From Nitrosotalea sp. (lineage in GTDB: Archaea > Thermoproteota > Nitrososphaeria > Nitrososphaerales > Nitrosopumilaceae): 6,408 nt of DNA. The DNA lies in contig JARLFW010000016.1 of assembly GCA_031296345.1 (NCBI GenBank), forward strand, positions 1 through 6,408. The letters are read 5' to 3'. Positions 5,331 through 6,408 of this stretch are shown piece after piece. The position numbers were made by a program, and so were the translations under genes. The notes under the pieces were generated by a model. It did no database searches. It saw only the letters and a program-made list of their open reading frames with translations, and was not told where the DNA came from. How positions within the stretch are numbered: position 1 is the stretch's first letter; every line of letters begins with the position of its first letter.

Positions 5331-5425
5331 GAATAAGAACTCAAACGTGACGGATTGAATATCCGCTACTAAGTTATTTTGCTATCAATATCGGGGTCCT
5401 TGAGATTAATTATTGTTTTTGTCTG
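5322..5425 (+). ncRNA. Candidate small structured RNA or leader, unproven
   Basis: The candidate begins about 25 bp after TTAAATATT. It contains two similar mini-hairpins, each with a 5-bp stem and 5-base loop: GTTCT-AGAAC at 5326-5340 and CGGAT-ATCCG at 5351-5365. It then reaches a T5 run at 5416-5420 that could end transcription. No known RNA class is recognised: it lacks clear C/D boxes (RUGAUGA/CUGA pairs) and tRNA features. It could instead be the 5' leader of the 5489 gene or plain intergenic DNA. Confidence 0.2.
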
Positions 5426-5440
5426 AGATCAAGATCAAAG

Positions 5441-5460
5441 CTAGTCTTTAACTAGACTAG
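5441..5460. repeat. Inverted repeat CTAGTCT / AGACTAG before 5489 gene
   Basis: Perfect 7-bp arms flank a 6-base spacer TTAACT, ending 28 bp before ATG 5489. The site overlaps where the promoter of that gene should lie (TTTAAC at 5447-5452 is the only TATA-like piece), so it is a reasonable operator candidate. The half-site ACTAG is also the core of the AACTAGTT pair at the 3865 start. Confidence 0.4.
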
Positions 5461-5488
5461 TACACAAGAAATTCTACATACCAGAACT

Positions 5489-5716
5489 ATGACAATTGAA
5501 AAAATCAAACCCTCCCTTGATGAAATGTGGAAATTTATAGACAATATGATTTATCCTAATGAATTGGTTCCTGATAAAACAAGCCTTACCTATGAACAGG
5601 TCTTTGCAATATATTCAAAGCTATCTGACATTGATGAAATGTTCAAAGAGATTGCACAGATTGAAATTCTAAAGAAGGCTGTAGAAGAAGAACGAAACAA
5701 TAACCTTACAGTATAG
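5489..5716 (+). CDS. Orphan helical protein of 75 residues
   Basis: The gene runs from ATG 5489 to TAG 5714-5716. The protein is acidic, soluble and almost all helical, with motifs DEMWKFIDNMIYP, LTYEQVFAIYSKLSDIDEMF and a charged C-terminal helix (KEIAQIEILKKAVEEERNN). It has no Cys and no membrane segment. The two halves are joined by a Pro-containing linker (about residues 21-34), so a helical bundle or small interaction domain is likely. I do not recognise the family. It has an inverted repeat in its promoter and overlaps the 3' end of a convergent cysteine-rich gene by 11 bp. Confidence 0.72.
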   Translation: MTIEKIKPSLDEMWKFIDNMIYPNELVPDKTSLTYEQVFAIYSKLSDIDEMFKEIAQIEILKKAVEEERNNNLTV

Positions 5717-5933
5717 ACAAAACATTCAATCCTGTTAAATAATGAGTAACCTTGATTCTACACATATTACACCACTCATATCTTAAACTTCTATCATTAC
5801 AATTAGGATTAAGACAATCAGATTTTTTTCTACATAGAGGACAGACGTGTTTTTCCATTTGGAAATCCCTACTTGCATTCTGAATAAGAGTTTGCCATAA
5901 ATTATCAGCTTTGATTTTCAATCCTACATTCAA
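5706..5933 (-). CDS. Small putative zinc-binding protein with six cysteines
   Basis: The frame begins at TTG 5933 and gives 75 residues. An in-frame TTG at 5921 suits the nearby TATA-like element better, and the only in-frame ATG (5858) would leave 50 residues that still hold all cysteines. The pattern is C31-x2-C34, C40-x4-C45 and C55-x2-C58, with H29 and H64 nearby. This suggests a zinc ribbon or a cross-brace of two sites, as in small nucleic-acid- or protein-binding modules. The segment RYEWCNMCRIKVTHYL is compact and Trp/Tyr-rich, unlike a chance frame. Against it are the weak start, the lack of an ATG at the N-terminus and the convergent 11-bp overlap with the 5489 gene. I do not recognise a named family; the metal binding is inferred from cysteine spacing alone. 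Confidence 0.6.
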   Translation of the reverse strand: MNVGLKIKADNLWQTLIQNASRDFQMEKHVCPLCRKKSDCLNPNCNDRSLRYEWCNMCRIKVTHYLTGLNVLSIL

Positions 5934-5948
5934 TATATTTAGAAACTC

Positions 5949-5958
5949 ATTAAAAGTA
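5949..5958 (-). promoter_or_regulatory. TATA-like element for the cysteine-rich gene
   Basis: The minus strand reads TACTTTTAAT. Its centre is about 20 bp before TTG 5933 and about 32 bp before TTG 5921. For a leaderless archaeal gene the latter fits better, so the true start may be 5921. Confidence 0.35.
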
Positions 5959-5995
5959 TCAATTAAATCAATTTAGTGCAAAATCCATAGCCCTG

Positions 5996-6117
5996 TCTAT
6001 ATCCACGTACACAAAGTGGGATAAAATAAATTTGAACTTCCTAATTCAAAGGTTGTACTGAAAAATTATTAAAATTCCAAAATGTTTCATAAGGATTTAT
6101 TTCGTGCCTATTGTATA
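5996..6117 (+). repeat. Dispersed repeat, copy 2 (decayed)
   Basis: This is the second copy of the segment at 4288-4432, in the same orientation. The core 6027-6087 matches 4331-4387, and TATTGTATA at 6109-6117 matches 4424-4432. The 24-codon frame of copy 1 is lost here (no ATG, extra A residues, early stop). No gene follows in the same direction: the next feature is the 3' end of the minus-strand CDF gene. The 201-bp gap from 5934 to 6134 holds nothing else beyond the cysteine-rich gene's promoter. Confidence 0.5.
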
Positions 6118-6134
6118 GCATTTGTATGAATCTC

Positions 6135-6408
6135 CTAATCATGATACGTCTCTAACTGTATGGTAGAACGTATTATCTTGAATTTATTTTCAAGTATGGA
6201 TTCTATTTCCTTAAGAATTATCTGTGATTTTGTCTGATCAAGTATTACTACATGTGCAGACAAGGCATCAATTCCTGAAGTGATAGTCCAAATGTGCAAG
6301 TCGAATATTCCAGTTACTCCTTTTACTTGCAATATTGTATTTTTTACATCTTCATAGTCTATGTTTGACGGTACTCCTTCCATCAGTATGTTGATTGATT
6401 TTTTCATA
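6135..6408 (-). CDS. Cation diffusion facilitator transporter, C-terminal domain (partial)
   Basis: The 3' part of a gene that continues past the right edge: TAG at 6135-6137 ends it, and about 90 residues are visible. The sequence has the ferredoxin-like cytoplasmic domain that ends CDF (ZitB/CzcD-type) transporters. ILMEGVP joins the last membrane helix to the domain, then V-x2-V-KGV, the signature DLHIWTITSG and LSAHVV, and finally a helix and an IQLE strand. In this family the domain dimerises and binds metal; the His of DLHIW and the His of SAHVV are conserved polar positions. CDF proteins export Zn2+ or similar divalent ions by proton exchange. The in-frame ATG at 6407 is almost certainly internal, since the six membrane helices should lie before it. 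Metal specificity cannot be read here. Confidence 0.92.
   Translation of the reverse strand, partial: MKKSINILMEGVPSNIDYEDVKNTILQVKGVTGIFDLHIWTITSGIDALSAHVVILDQTKSQIILKEIESILENKFKIIRSTIQLETYHD

Noticed and set aside
4288..6117. Dispersed repeat pair as ends of an insertion sequence or transposon
   Set aside because: The copies are direct, not inverted. No transposase lies between them, and the enclosed genes (VOC and small orphans) each have their own promoters. No target-site duplication is seen.
1..6408. CRISPR arrays, tRNA or rRNA genes
   Set aside because: No regularly spaced identical repeats, no tRNA T-arm (GGTTCGAATCC-like) and no rRNA-like sequence were found on either strand.

Overview
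The window looks like a piece of an AT-rich archaeal chromosome, most likely an ammonia-oxidising archaeon (Nitrososphaerota, Nitrosopumilaceae-like). The evidence is as follows. Most genes have a TATA element (TTTATA, TTTAAA or TTATAT type) about 25-33 bp before the start codon and little or no Shine-Dalgarno sequence, as in leaderless archaeal transcription. T-runs follow several genes. Arg codons are mainly AGA/AGG and Ile is often ATA. The window carries many tiny orphan genes together with winged-helix and ribbon-helix-helix regulators, a style common in that phylum. The lineage is an inference from this style; no marker gene (amo, rRNA) is present.

Layout. (1) Positions 1-2487 hold three plus-strand genes for extracytoplasmic proteins rich in N-x-S/T sequons. 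They are a broken or start-less fragment (37-426), a membrane-anchored protein whose positively charged N-terminus lies upstream of its first usual start codon (529-1443), and a membrane-anchored coiled-coil protein with a beta-rich, possibly lectin-like C-terminal domain (1537-2487). (2) Positions 2508-4272 form a regulatory block. A 53-residue minus-strand gene is divergent from a ribbon-helix-helix (RHH) protein with an unfamiliar C-terminal domain. A winged-helix protein and an orphan 135-residue protein follow. The last two each have a 10-bp-phased array of TTGCAA boxes just upstream of the TATA element. (3) Positions 4288-4667 carry one copy of a dispersed repeat, with a 24-codon ORF inside it, and a small helical protein with a hairpin plus T-run terminator. 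(4) Positions 4713-5183 encode a PhnB-like VOC (glyoxalase-fold) protein on the minus strand. (5) Positions 5184-5488 are non-coding but structured, with several short hairpins, a TATA-like element and a T-run. (6) Positions 5489-6408 hold a 75-residue orphan, a convergent six-cysteine putative zinc-binding protein overlapping its 3' end, a decayed second copy of the dispersed repeat, and the C-terminal domain of a cation diffusion facilitator (CDF) transporter that runs off the right edge.

The strongest candidate for something undescribed is the shared TTGCAA control element. Three boxes precede the winged-helix gene and two precede the orphan at 3865, at the same 10-bp period and nearly the same distance from TATA, with an RHH gene immediately upstream. 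This suggests a small local regulon, possibly run by the RHH or the winged-helix protein. Other points are the paired repeat copies, a possible non-ATG (ACG) start at 493, and a candidate small RNA around 5322-5425. All functional links are inference from sequence reading without database searches.
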